A DNA stretch of 64,000 nt from Paenibacillus sp. FJAT-29882 (GTDB lineage: Bacteria > Bacillota > Bacilli > Bacillales > DSM-1321). The first letter of the stretch is position 1. Every line of letters starts with the position of its first letter. Below the pieces are notes generated by a model. It searched no databases. It was not told the origin of the DNA and saw nothing but the letters and a program-made list of their open reading frames with translations. Made by a program: the position numbers and the translations under genes. This document shows positions 8,509 to 17,073 of this stretch, piece by piece. The DNA is taken from contig NZ_LMVB01000005.1 of the NCBI RefSeq assembly GCF_001510645.1, positions 102,019 to 166,018 on the forward strand. The letters run 5' to 3'.

Positions 8509-8535
8509 TCACCATGATGTATCCAAATGATATTT
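8483..8535 (-). repeat. rlmH 3'-end direct repeat, copy 3 (att-like)
   Basis: Core 8493-8513 matches the rlmH terminus at 19 of 21 positions. The left arm AAACCTCATTTA (8484-8495) is the same as in copy 4. The right arm at about 8524-8535 is degenerate. Confidence 0.75.
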
Positions 8536-8775
8536 TTACATAAATTTCAAAATCCTAACACTTAGATCTTAGGTGCTAGTCTTGTGGGTATTAGGGCAAA
8601 CTCCGATGTTAAACAAACGGCAATCCTAACGACTGTTCCCAACAAGAGATCATCTAGTCTACGATGATTAAAATATTAATCCCCCCATTGCATTATATTT
8701 GAATATATTTTACAATCAATTGAATAAAAATTCATTAGCTTTCACACTACGAAATATTAAAAGGGAGTTTACTAG

Positions 8776-10197
8776 ATGCAAAAAAATATAATACAAAATC
8801 AATCTCAAAATAAAAGCACAGGCAAGAAGGCACTTAACATTAATGCATTTGTCTTACTTTTCTTTGTGATCGTCATTTCCGCTATTTTGACATACATTGT
8901 GCCAGCTGGTGAATTTGACCGGGTAGAAAAAGATGGGCGTACGCTTGTAGTTCCTGATTCTTTTACTCTGACAGAGTCGTCTCCAGTCGGATTCTTTAAT
9001 ATCTTTACTAGTATTCATTCAGGCATGATCGATGGTGCTGGAATTATCTTCTTCGTTTTGATCATTGGCGGTGCTTTTGGCATTTTAAAGGCAACGGGCG
9101 CCCTTGATGCATTAATTGTGAATATAACAAGAAAACTAGCAAATAGGGAATTATTACTCATTCCCGTTCTCATGCTGTTTTTTTCAGTTGGTGGCACATT
9201 GATGGGAATGGCTGAAGAAACCATTGTATATATTGCTATTATCACTCCAGTAGCTATTGCCTTAAAGTTAGATGCGATGGTCGGTTTTGCAATTGTTTCA
9301 CTGGGGGCAAATATCGGGTTCATGAGTGCTGTCCTGAATCCATTTAATATCGGAGTAGCACAAAGTATAGCAGAATTGCCTACATTCTCAGGTATTGGTC
9401 TCAGACTAGTATTATTCGCTACATTATACATTGCTGGAGTCCTTTACGTTTACCGCTACGCGAAAAAAGTCAAGTCCAATCCTGAACTAAGGTATTTCGG
9501 AAAATATCAAGAAGGAAATCAAGTGGAAGTCAATACAAATTTAAGACTAACCATTCGTCACAAATGGATTCTAACCATTTTTTTACTCAACTTTGTAGTA
9601 TTGATTTTCGGAGTTATAAAATTTGGTTGGTATATAACTGAAATTGCTGGTTTGTTCTTACTATTTGGAGTCCTAATCGGGATTGTTGGAAAATTAAATC
9701 CGAACAATATTGCGGACAGCTTCATCGATGGAGCAAAAGACCTAATTGGTGGTGCTTTAATCATTGGTTTCGCACAGGCCATTCTCGTTGTGATCCAGGA
9801 TGGAAAATTAATAGACTCTATTTTGTATTTTGCCTCTACCTTTCTAAGTCAACTATCGCCAATTCTGAACGCTATAGGAATGTTTTTTTTACAGCTTTCA
9901 CTCAACTTTCTTGTACCATCTGGGAGTGGTCAAGCAGCACTCACAATGCCAATCCTGGCACCTTTATCTGACCTTGTTGGAGTGACAAGGCAGACTGCGG
10001 TACTAGCATTTCAGCTTGGGGACGGCATTTCCAACTCCCTTTTCCCTACATCAGGTGTGTTACTTGCTGGACTTGCAGTTGCAGGGATTCCTTTTACAAA
10101 ATGGATAAAATGGATTCTACCTTTTATATTCATTCAAATAGTCATCAGTATTATTTTCCTAATCATTGCACAAGTGATTCAGTACGGACCATTTTAA
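8776..10197 (+). CDS. YfcC-family (DcuC-like) transporter
   Basis: A 473-residue protein with about twelve membrane helices, of the YfcC branch of the C4-dicarboxylate anaerobic carrier superfamily. Seen are the first helix ending in ILTYIVPAGEFDRVEKDGRT, a hallmark of the family. Also typical are GMAEETIVYIAIITPVAIAL, LNPFNIGVAQSIAELP and the C-terminal PSGSGQAALTMPILAPLSDL. The substrate of YfcC proteins is mostly unknown; homologues are often beside peptidases or amidohydrolases. Here an M20 amidohydrolase follows after 22 bp, suggesting uptake of a dipeptide or N-acylated amino acid that is cleaved inside. The ATG at 8776 has GGGAG upstream. Confidence 0.85.
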   Translation: MQKNIIQNQSQNKSTGKKALNINAFVLLFFVIVISAILTYIVPAGEFDRVEKDGRTLVVPDSFTLTESSPVGFFNIFTSIHSGMIDGAGIIFFVLIIGGAFGILKATGALDALIVNITRKLANRELLLIPVLMLFFSVGGTLMGMAEETIVYIAIITPVAIALKLDAMVGFAIVSLGANIGFMSAVLNPFNIGVAQSIAELPTFSGIGLRLVLFATLYIAGVLYVYRYAKKVKSNPELRYFGKYQEGNQVEVNTNLRLTIRHKWILTIFLLNFVVLIFGVIKFGWYITEIAGLFLLFGVLIGIVGKLNPNNIADSFIDGAKDLIGGALIIGFAQAILVVIQDGKLIDSILYFASTFLSQLSPILNAIGMFFLQLSLNFLVPSGSGQAALTMPILAPLSDLVGVTRQTAVLAFQLGDGISNSLFPTSGVLLAGLAVAGIPFTKWIKWILPFIFIQIVISIIFLIIAQVIQYGPF

Positions 10198-10219
10198 GAA
10201 GAATTAACGGAGGTTCATT

Positions 10220-11377
10220 ATGTTACAAACAAAACTTGTAGATACAGAATTATTAGCTTGGACAATTGAACAGCGCAGACATTTCCATATGCATCCTGAG
10301 CTATCCGGACAAGAATATGAAACAGCTGCTTATGTGAAAGAGAAATTAACTGAATTCGGCATCGCTATCAAAAATAATTATTCTGCACCAAATGTTGTCG
10401 CCTATTTTAAAGGAACAGAAGGGAAAAAAACCGTTGCGCTCAGAGCCGATATGGATGCTCTCCCGCTTCATGAAGAAGGAGACAAGTCTTACATTTCAAC
10501 AGTTCCTGGCGTCATGCATGGTTGTGGTCACGATGGTCATACCGCGACTTTACTCGCGGTAGCTAAATGGATGAGCACTCACCCACATTTAGTAAAAAAT
10601 AATATTTTATTTATCTTTCAAAGCTCTGAAGAAGCATCACCAAGCGGGGCTAAACAGCTTGTAGAAGAAGGGATATTAGATGGAGTCGATGTAATATATG
10701 GAATCCATTATATGTCTAATATGCCTTTAGGGAAAATTGGTTTTGCAACAGGTCCTGCTATGGCATCCAGCGATGACTTTGACATTATAATTGAAGGGAA
10801 AGGTGGACACGCGGGCAATCCACACGAAACAGTGGACCCAATTTACATCGCAACCCATCTTATACAAGCGTTCCAATCGATTGTCAGCAGAAATTTAAAT
10901 CCCTTACATTCAGGAGTGATTTCATTTGGAGGTATTCAGGGAGGAAATTCATACAACGTCATTCCTGATAAAGTAAACCTTCAAGGTACTATTAGGGCAT
11001 TAACGTATGAAGGAGCTGAATTAATGCACAAACAAACAGCTCAGCTAACTGAATCAATTTGCACAAGCTTTGGGGCAAAAGGACATTTTCATTTAATAGA
11101 AGGAACCCCTCCATTATACAACCATCCAGAAGCGTGCGAATTTGCGAAAGAAATCATCCAAAAGACTTTCGGTGATGATGTGTTCTTACCATTTGAGCCT
11201 GTACTAGGGGCTGAAGATTATTCCTACTACTTAAAAGAAAAAGTAGGTGTATTCATTAACGTTGGGATGCAAAGCGAAAAAAGCCAGTATCCTCACCATC
11301 ATCCGAAATTTGACATTGATGAGGGAGCCATTCCCTCTGCCATTGAACTAATGATTCAATTGGCTTTGAATTCGTGA
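10220..11377 (+). CDS. M20-family amidohydrolase (N-acyl amino acid / peptide hydrolase)
   Basis: A 385-residue zinc hydrolase of the M20D (HipO/AmhX/ILR1-like) group. Seen are ALRADMDALPLHE (about residues 75-87), MHGCGHDGHTATLL with the metal-binding Cys and His residues (about 98-111), the catalytic glutamates in FQSSEEASPSGAKQLVEEG (about 133), the dimerisation-domain motif GGHAGNPHETVDPIY (about 193-207) and the final metal ligand in YPHHHPKFDIDEGAI. Length is normal. Such enzymes remove an acyl group or split a dipeptide from an amino acid in the cytoplasm. The start ATG at 10220 follows GGAGG. It is the second gene of the transporter operon. Confidence 0.88.
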   Translation: MLQTKLVDTELLAWTIEQRRHFHMHPELSGQEYETAAYVKEKLTEFGIAIKNNYSAPNVVAYFKGTEGKKTVALRADMDALPLHEEGDKSYISTVPGVMHGCGHDGHTATLLAVAKWMSTHPHLVKNNILFIFQSSEEASPSGAKQLVEEGILDGVDVIYGIHYMSNMPLGKIGFATGPAMASSDDFDIIIEGKGGHAGNPHETVDPIYIATHLIQAFQSIVSRNLNPLHSGVISFGGIQGGNSYNVIPDKVNLQGTIRALTYEGAELMHKQTAQLTESICTSFGAKGHFHLIEGTPPLYNHPEACEFAKEIIQKTFGDDVFLPFEPVLGAEDYSYYLKEKVGVFINVGMQSEKSQYPHHHPKFDIDEGAIPSAIELMIQLALNS

Positions 11378-11391
11378 ATTAACTAAGGGCG

Positions 11392-11437
11392 ATTCATCCC
11401 ATACCATCAGGTAGTGTGGGATGAATTTCCTTTTTTC
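11392..11437 (+). terminator. Terminator of the YfcC-M20 operon
   Basis: ATTCATCCCATAC (from 11393) pairs with GTGTGGGATGAAT (to 11426) with one bulge. TTCCTTTTTT follows. Confidence 0.8.
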
Positions 11438-11519
11438 TATCATGGGCGGTTATTGCGGTATCATAGTTGTCGACTGCTTTCAATTCGATGCACAAAAATC
11501 AGACATCGTTCCCTTGCAT

Positions 11520-13948
11520 CTATTTCAAAACACCTTTTGAATCGAAGGAAAACCATTTTCCATTTATCTTTTGCTTACCTGTTAACATGACTCCCTTAGC
11601 ATCGAAGTAAAATTTCTTACCGCTGATTCTTTGCCAACCTGTCAGCATTGCCCCACTTGGATTAAAATAGTACTTTTTACCGCCTATGCTCTGCCAACCT
11701 GTCTGTATGATTCCCGTTTCACTGATATAGTACTTATTCTTTTCAAGTGTCTTCCATCCGGTTTCCATGACACCTTTATCATTGGAATAATACTTGGAGC
11801 CGTTAATCGTTTGAAAGCCGGTTTGCATGACGCCATCTAAATTAAAATAGTATTTGGATCCAGAAATCACCGTCCACCCCGTTGCGTATTCGCCGGCAGA
11901 TGAATCATAATAATACCATTTACCATTTTTCTGTTCCCAATTTGATGCTGTTTTGAACTGAATACTGATGTCCTTCGCTAAATTTCCCCCCTAACTCACC
12001 GGAGATTGCTTCCCTCTTAATCGTTAAGGTATAGGTAGTAAGTCCCTTTAAAGCTTCAGGAAAGATATAAAGTCCATCCTCGTCAGCTTCACTATAGAGT
12101 TCGACATTCCCCTCTGGACCAGTCAGTTGGATCTGTGTTTCATCCAAATCAATAAACTGGTTAAAGCGGAAAGCAAAAAAGCTGCTTAATGGGACATTTT
12201 GCACTCCAGTAGTAAAACTATTAGCTTTTGTATAGTCGTCACCCCAGTCCACATAAAAACTTTCTAAAAGCTCAAGTATGGCTGGAGCATCCGGATTAGA
12301 AGTACCCGGATCACTCGGTGTCGTCGCGGGTGGATCCTGAACTCCACTTGTTGCCGCATCCATTGCTGTCACATAGTTTTTTCCGCTAGAGTCCTTTCCC
12401 GTAGCTACTATTTCCCCATTTTGATAAAACAAGTTATTTATTTTTAAATCTTTTTTAATCGTATATAAGTACTTATTGGTGTTAAATTGATAAACATCAA
12501 TTCCGCTATCTTTTCTTGCGGCAAAGGTTAAGTTGTCCTCCATGCTAAACGCATAATCATCGTAGGACCTTCCCAATGTATAAGAGTAGGTCATGTCACC
12601 TGATTTGAACATAGTCAGGTCAAAGGCAACCCCACTATTATTAATCATGCTGGCTCCATCCGGAGTAATGTTTGCAAAAGGCTCTAGTGGATAATCTCCG
12701 TGGTACGGAGAATTATAATGGGCCTTAATGACTCCCTTGTCCACCTCGTAGGCATCTACATCTCTTGGACTTGTATCTGTTGAAATGGAATAGACCTTTG
12801 ATGTTTCAGGATTGTAATAGAGATAGGATTTGAATCTTATATTATTTACGTATGTGTTAGGAATCTCACCGCCTGTGGCCAAAGAATATACCTTCATCGC
12901 CTCCCACTGATTGGATCCGGGAGCGATGAAGTTGGTCGTATCTACCTCTGCAATCGCACCCGATAACGGAGAGCCCGTGTTATATTCGTGTGCCATCTTG
13001 TGCTGGGTAACGTATAGCTTGTGATTGTATAGCGCCAACCGCTCCGCAGGATATGGCAATACTAACCCTTTGATTTCGCCGGATGAAAAATTAATAGAGT
13101 AAATGGTTTTGCTTCCCAATCTAGTTGTATAAATAACCGGTTTATCCGGATCAATTGCTAAATCATTTGGTTTAAATCTAAGGTTATTGATAGTCCCCGC
13201 TGGGTCAGGTACTCCAGGTGTTGTTGGAAGACCATTTGAAGGCTGCGAATCAGCAGCGATTGTTGCAATCGTATAGGCTCCGCTGTTATCTTTATTAATC
13301 GTAATTAACCATCCATCTTTGTAATGAAGCTTTTGGATATTTAGATCCTTTCGCAAAGAGTATAAAAATGTGTTTGTTCCATACTGATAGACATCAATTC
13401 CGCTCGTGGTACTAGCAGCGAATGTTAGTTTGTTATCAGGGCTGAAGGCAAAATCGTTGTATCCTTTTCCAAATGAATAGCTGTAAGTCATATCTCCTGA
13501 ACGAAACGTTGCAAGGCCGAAGACAGAACCGCCATTGTTGTAAAGACTCAGTCCATCTGGAGAGAACTTGCCTGTCACTCCTAAAGCGTAATCACCATGG
13601 TAAGGGGAATCATAGTGACTCTTGATGATTCCGTTTTCAATTTCGTATGCCTCAATATCGCTAGGGGACAACGATGTGGTGGTTGCGTATATTTTTGATG
13701 TTTCCGCATTATAGGCAATATTCGTTCTTTCATAAATAGAAGTAGCCCCAGAAGATTGGTTTTTTTCTTTTTTATCCTTAAAGGAATAAACTTTTAGATT
13801 CCCCCATTGGCCTGACCCTGGTGATATGTATATATAGCCTTGATCGTCGACGGCGATGTCGTATGGATCTGTATTAATGTCTATTGTATCGCTAAGGGTA
13901 AAGCTATTGGTATCTACCACTGCAATCGCCCCTACAAAATTCGAACCG
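11520..13948 (-). pseudogene. Cell-surface beta-propeller protein with cell-wall-binding repeats, truncated and frameshifted
   Basis: One gene read in two frames. The upstream part (to 11920) contains two similar blade sets, each with GAIAVVD or GAIAEVD, a QWGNLKVYSF or QWEAMKVYSL segment, and PYHGDYALG or PYHGDYPLE. A linker and an Ig-like segment (LDETQIQLTGPEGNVELYSE) follow. The other frame gives NLAKDISIQFKTASNWEQKN and six to seven 20-residue repeats of the type GWQ-IGGKKYYFN-SGAMLT to the stop at 11520. The frames join if one base of the six-C run (plus 11986-11991) is removed. The 5' end, with any signal peptide, is missing because an IS abuts at 13948. A secreted wall-attached protein originally; as it stands dead, unless the run is phase-variable and a start is supplied. 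Confidence 0.85.
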
Positions 13949-13953
13949 TGATA

Positions 13954-14849
13954 CTACGTCAGGATAATAGACACAGATTTCTGCAGCGCTTTCGTTTGGT
14001 GGCCTTGATAAAAAAGTTTAAATAAAGCTGCGGATTTCCCATACATTCGTTCGAATTCATTCGGTGGATAGTACCCCTACGTCGAATGAATCCGCTTGGA
14101 ATTGTAGAAGAACTCGATGTATTCAAACAATGATTTCTTCGCTTCTTCTCTTGTTTTATACTTCGTTTGATACACTAGCTTACGTTTAAGAATAACGTGA
14201 AAGGACTAAACGAAAGCGTAGTCATAATAGTTTCCTTTTCGGCTCATACAGCCTGTCATGCCGTACTCTTTTAATAGTTTCTGATATTCATAGGAGGCAT
14301 ATTGAACGCCCCGATCTGAATGGTGAATAACACCTTTTCCCGGCTTTTGACGTTTGTAAGCCATCTTAAATGCAGAGATAACCAATTCCTTTGTCATGAT
14401 TTTATCCATGGACCAACCTACTATCTTACAAGAATACAAATCCATTACGGTCGCCAAATACAACCAGCCCACATTCGTCGGAATATAAGTGATATCCGTT
14501 ACCCACAACTGGTTTGGTTTGCAAGCTTTAAACTGTCGATCTAAAAAGCTTTCACTTACAGGATTTAGATGCTTCGAATTGGTCGTAGCCTTGTATTTTT
14601 TGACTGTACAAGCTTCCATTGGTTCTTTGTCATAATGCGAGAGACCGTACGCTCACTTATTTTCACGCTACGTCTTTTCAGCGTTTTAGCGATTTTAATA
14701 CTGCCGTAACGTTGCTTGAATTCTAGATGAGTCTGTAAAATTTCTTGCGATAATTTCTCATGTTGTTCCTGCCTGTCACTTTTCGGCCGTTTTAACCATT
14801 TGAAGTAACCACTCTTGGAGACTCTCAGAACGCAACACATCTTCTCCAC
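13954..14849 (-). pseudogene. IS3-family transposase OrfB (DDE), broken
   Basis: The rve integrase core is recognisable: LWVTDITYIPTNVGWLYLAT with the first Asp, HSDRGVQYASYEYQKLL with the second, and the region of the third before VILKRKLVYQTKYKTREEAK. The frame is broken at about 14600-14620 (a base change of phase between RIMTKNQWKL and VKKYKATTNSKH). Two in-frame TAG codons follow, after DYAFV (near 14206, where glutamate of the DDE triad is expected) and after NSKRIHST. It ends at 13954 in the terminal repeat. The enzyme cannot be made. Confidence 0.85.
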
Positions 14850-14887
14850 TCGGAATTGGGAGCGATTTTCATGAATGAAATCATATT

Positions 14888-15181
14888 TTACCGAGGGCTT
14901 TTTACGAAGTAGTGCATCGCCTTTTTTAAGATTTCATTTTCCTCCTTGAGATCACGAATTTCCTTTTGAAGAGCTCTTAATACAGCCTCTGCTGAAGAAA
15001 ACGACTGTACAGCCTTGATCTCTGATTGTTGGCCATACTTCTTCATCCAGCCATGTAAAGTATTTTCGTTTACACCCACTTCTCTAGCCACTTGAGCTAC
15101 AGATTTATGGTTTTCACTTATATACATTACCGTTTCAATTTTAAATGCCTCATCGTATCGTTTGCCATTACCTCTTGCCGT
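14888..15181 (-). pseudogene. IS3-family OrfA (HTH), start codon lost
   Basis: The frame reads ARGNGKRYDEAFKIETVMYI and SENHKSVAQVAREVGVNENT followed by LHGWMKKYG, the usual transposase helix-turn-helix, then a leucine-zipper-like tail to SPR. The expected start is at 15179-15181, where GAGGTG stands at the right distance, but the codon is ACG instead of ATG. The first ATG in frame is 18 codons further in (15127) and would lose part of the domain. Confidence 0.75.
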
Positions 15182-15250
15182 ACAGACACACCTCGTTATA
15201 GTTAATATGTTTATTATTACAATCTGCGTCTACTATTTAGTCTAGCATCA

Positions 15251-15282
15251 GAACTATATAATTCTGATTTTTTTATTGCCAT
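15251..15282 (-). pseudogene. hsdM: hsdM (type I restriction-modification methylase), first codons only
   Basis: ATG at 15282 with AGGGG six bases upstream reads MAIKKSELYSS before running into the IS end at 15250. This string is, to my knowledge, the conserved N-terminus of type I methylase subunits (which continue LWASCDELRGG). Only about ten codons remain. The IS insertion and presumably a deletion removed the rest, as the sequence beyond the IS belongs to another gene. If right, the cassette once carried a type I R-M system, which is common cargo of SCC elements. The identification rests on a short match. Confidence 0.55.
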
Positions 15283-15467
15283 GATTATCCCCTTAAAAAG
15301 CCTTGAAATTTGTAAAAAAATAACTTCGATTTCAAAAAAATATATTATTACAACACATTTCTCTACTAAATAATTATAGCCTGAGTAATAAAGAAGAGCA
15401 TTTTTCTTCTTTCCAATTCACTGGGATGTTAAGCTTTTTTGTAATAGTGATCCACACTTAATCTATT

Positions 15468-15507
15468 TAAATAAAAAAGAAGAAGAAATTTTTTCATCTC
15501 TTCTTCT
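15468..15507 (-). terminator. Terminator downstream of the oxidoreductase
   Basis: AGAAGAAGA pairs with TCTTCTTCT (plus positions 15499-15507 and 15478-15486). On the minus strand TTTTTTATTT follows. It lies beyond the rlmH-end repeat, i.e. in the next segment. Confidence 0.55.
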
Positions 15508-15572
15508 GCCCCTGTAATGTTTTAATATGACTTATCTATTCTTATCCTATAACTTAAATACAAATTTCGCCG

Positions 15573-15593
15573 TTACTTATGGTAAGGTTCACC
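15573..15593 (-). repeat. rlmH 3'-end direct repeat, copy 2 (att-like)
   Basis: Matches the rlmH terminus (19418-19438) at 19 of 21 positions, including the complement of the stop codon and the CATAAG codons for His-Lys. Unlike copies 3-5 it lacks clear palindromic arms of the AAACCTCATTTA type. Confidence 0.72.
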
Positions 15594-15678
15594 ACGGCTA
15601 CTTTATATGCGGTTTTATTTTTCTGTTAGATTGAGTAAAATCATTTTTGTATAGTCTTTAAAATCAACACAGCCTTTT

Positions 15679-16635
15679 TTATATCTTAAAGACAGCCTTG
15701 CCCATCACTTTACGTGAATTGAGTCTTTCAAAAGCATCTTCATATTCTTCAAGTGGGAACGTTGAATCAATTGTTGGCCGAATATCAAATTGCTCAGCCA
15801 ACTTGAAAAGCTGTTCTAAAGTTTCTCTGAGGTCTTGATTAGAGTATTTCCAAAGATTAAAACCTGTCAATGTTGCTTGTTTGATGACAAGGTTAATAAG
15901 ATTAATGTTTGCTTCATTTCCTGTAGAAAAGCTAATGGATACAACCCGGCCATAAGGAGCAACTGAAAGAAGCAATTGATTCGTCATGTCCCCACCAATT
16001 GTATCAAGAATAAGATCGGCTCCGTGGTCTCCGGTTATACGGTAAATACCTTCCTTGACGTTCTCCTTTGATAAATCAACAACACGGTTTTCTGCAACCT
16101 CTTTCATTTTTTCTGCTTTTTCTGTTGAAGAAACAATCGCAATTGGTTTAGCCCCGAGCGCTTTGGAAATTTGCATAGCCGCATAACCAACGGACCCAGC
16201 CGCCCCGGGGACTGTAACCCATTCTCCTGCCTTTATTCTGCCGGCTCTTGTTAGAGCTAAGTATGCAGTTACATAAGAACTTGGGAAAGCAGCTCCTTCC
16301 TCAAAGCTAAAGGAATCTGGAAGCCTGAACAGATATGACTCTGGAACAACAATATATTCTTGGTATGTGCCATCTTTTCCCCTGCCTAAATTGTCACCAA
16401 ATATCATGACACGACTTCCTTTTGGGAAAGTCGTTCCTGATTCAATAATACCCGCGCCTTCATTGCCTAGAACAAGCGGCAGTTCTTTCATGAACGGAGA
16501 ACCCTCTTTAGCCATTTTAAGCGCAAAGGGATAAAGCGGGGCAGCATGAATTCTTACCAGTGCTTCACCTTGTTTAGGATCAGGGATCTCTATACTTTCA
16601 ACAGTGATAGCTGGATTTTTGCCATATGCTTTTAT
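15679..16635 (-). pseudogene. Zinc-type alcohol dehydrogenase / quinone oxidoreductase-like gene without its start codon
   Basis: MDR-superfamily NADPH oxidoreductase. The frame runs from KAYGKNPAITVESIEIPDPK through IHAAPLYPFALKMAKEGSPF, LGNEGAGIIESG, the nucleotide-binding region VPGAAGSVGYAAMQISKALG (glycine motif) and ILDTIGGDM to the C-terminal VMGKAVFKI, about 318 residues, a full family length. The codon where Met is expected (16633-16635) is ATA, and it coincides with the junction to the truncated DUF4188 gene on the other strand. The first ATG (16515) would give 278 residues lacking the N-terminal strands. It is either a pseudogene or a shortened, probably inactive enzyme. Confidence 0.65.
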
Positions 16636-16887
16636 TGGCGTTCGTTGGATGACTTACTCGTATATGCAAAAAATGAAAAGCATTTAACTGCTTGGAAAAA
16701 GTTCAATCAAAAGGTTGGGAACAATAGTGCAGTTGGGATCTATCATGAAACATATCAAGTAAAAAAAGGTGCTTATGAATCTATTTATGGCAATATGCCT
16801 CTCTATGGATTAGGAAAAGCATTAGAATATCTTCCAATCATAGCTGAAAACAATACTGCTAGAAAAAGGCTTCATTCCCGTGCTTGA
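16633..16887 (+). pseudogene. DUF4188 (heme-monooxygenase-like) gene, 5'-truncated
   Basis: The frame reads YWRSLDDLLVYAKNEKHLTA, then WKKFNQKVGNNSAVGIYHET and YESIYGNMPLYGLGKALEYL to RKRLHSRA and a stop. This is the C-terminal half of the DUF4188 / monooxygenase-like family, where YWRS and GIWHETY are conserved. The N-terminal half is missing: the sequence switches to the oxidoreductase gene of opposite strand at about 16633. A deletion or recombination that joined two genes head to head explains both truncations. Confidence 0.7.
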
Positions 16888-16955
16888 CCTCCAGTATGCT
16901 AAAGCTTGTCCTTAATAGGTTCCAACAGACATTCCGGCAGTTAATCCATTAATCC

Positions 16956-16998
16956 AAAAAGGTGTAGTCTTCTCATTAGGAGAAGACTACACCTTTTT
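16956..16998. terminator. Strong bidirectional terminator
   Basis: AAAAAGGTGTAGTCTTCT (16956-16973) pairs perfectly with AGAAGACTACACCTTTTT (16981-16998), loop of seven. It faces both the DUF4188 remnant and the DUF1846 gene. Confidence 0.85.
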
Positions 16999-17029
16999 AG
17001 TAAACTCTATAAATGAAAAAACATCTGCC

Positions 17030-17063
17030 TTAGGCTTCCATGTAAGAAGAAAAAGGCAGGCGT
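17030..17063 (-). terminator. Terminator of the DUF1846 gene
   Basis: On the minus strand AAAACGCCTGCCTT pairs with AAGGCAGATGTTTT around a loop, with three internal mismatches, followed by TTC. It is directly behind the DUF1846 stop. Confidence 0.6.
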
Positions 17064-17073
17064 TTTCCAAAAC

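Larger units (their letters stand above)
8142..8775. other. 634-base gap with gene remnant and rlmH-end repeat
   Basis: Contains the YczE-gene promoter side, a hairpin AACTGAC/GTCAGTT with a T-run near 8300-8340, a stop-bounded coding remnant (8326-8508), the rlmH-end repeat copy 3 (8483-8535) and about 240 AT-rich bases before the YfcC-type gene, in which I see nothing definite. Confidence 0.5.
13949..15250 (-). mobile_element. IS3-family insertion sequence, degenerate
   Basis: About 1.3 kb bounded by imperfect inverted ends. The right end (plus 13949 on) begins TGATACTACGTC and the left end, read inward from 15250, begins TGATGCTAGAC. Both continue to TAnTAGACnCAGATT. It carries orfA and orfB in the order and phase usual for IS3 elements, both damaged. 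It interrupts what had been two other genes: the surface-protein gene lies on its distal side and the first codons of an hsdM gene on its proximal side, both cut. No clear target duplication is seen, so a deletion after insertion is likely. Confidence 0.8.
15283..15678. other. Gap between hsdM remnant and oxidoreductase
   Basis: AT-rich. It holds the hsdM upstream region, a hairpin AAAGAAGA/TCTTCTTT near 15390-15413, a minus-strand terminator (15468-15507) and rlmH-end repeat copy 2 (15573-15593). No gene is seen. Confidence 0.5.

Noticed and set aside
9015..9431. 138-codon minus-strand frame within the YfcC-type gene
   Set aside because: Antisense shadow of membrane-helix codons; no start signal.
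13940..15256. Target-site duplication GAAC for the IS3 element
   Set aside because: GAAC occurs on both sides but offset by two bases relative to the inverted ends, and the flanks belong to different genes, so it is likely chance.
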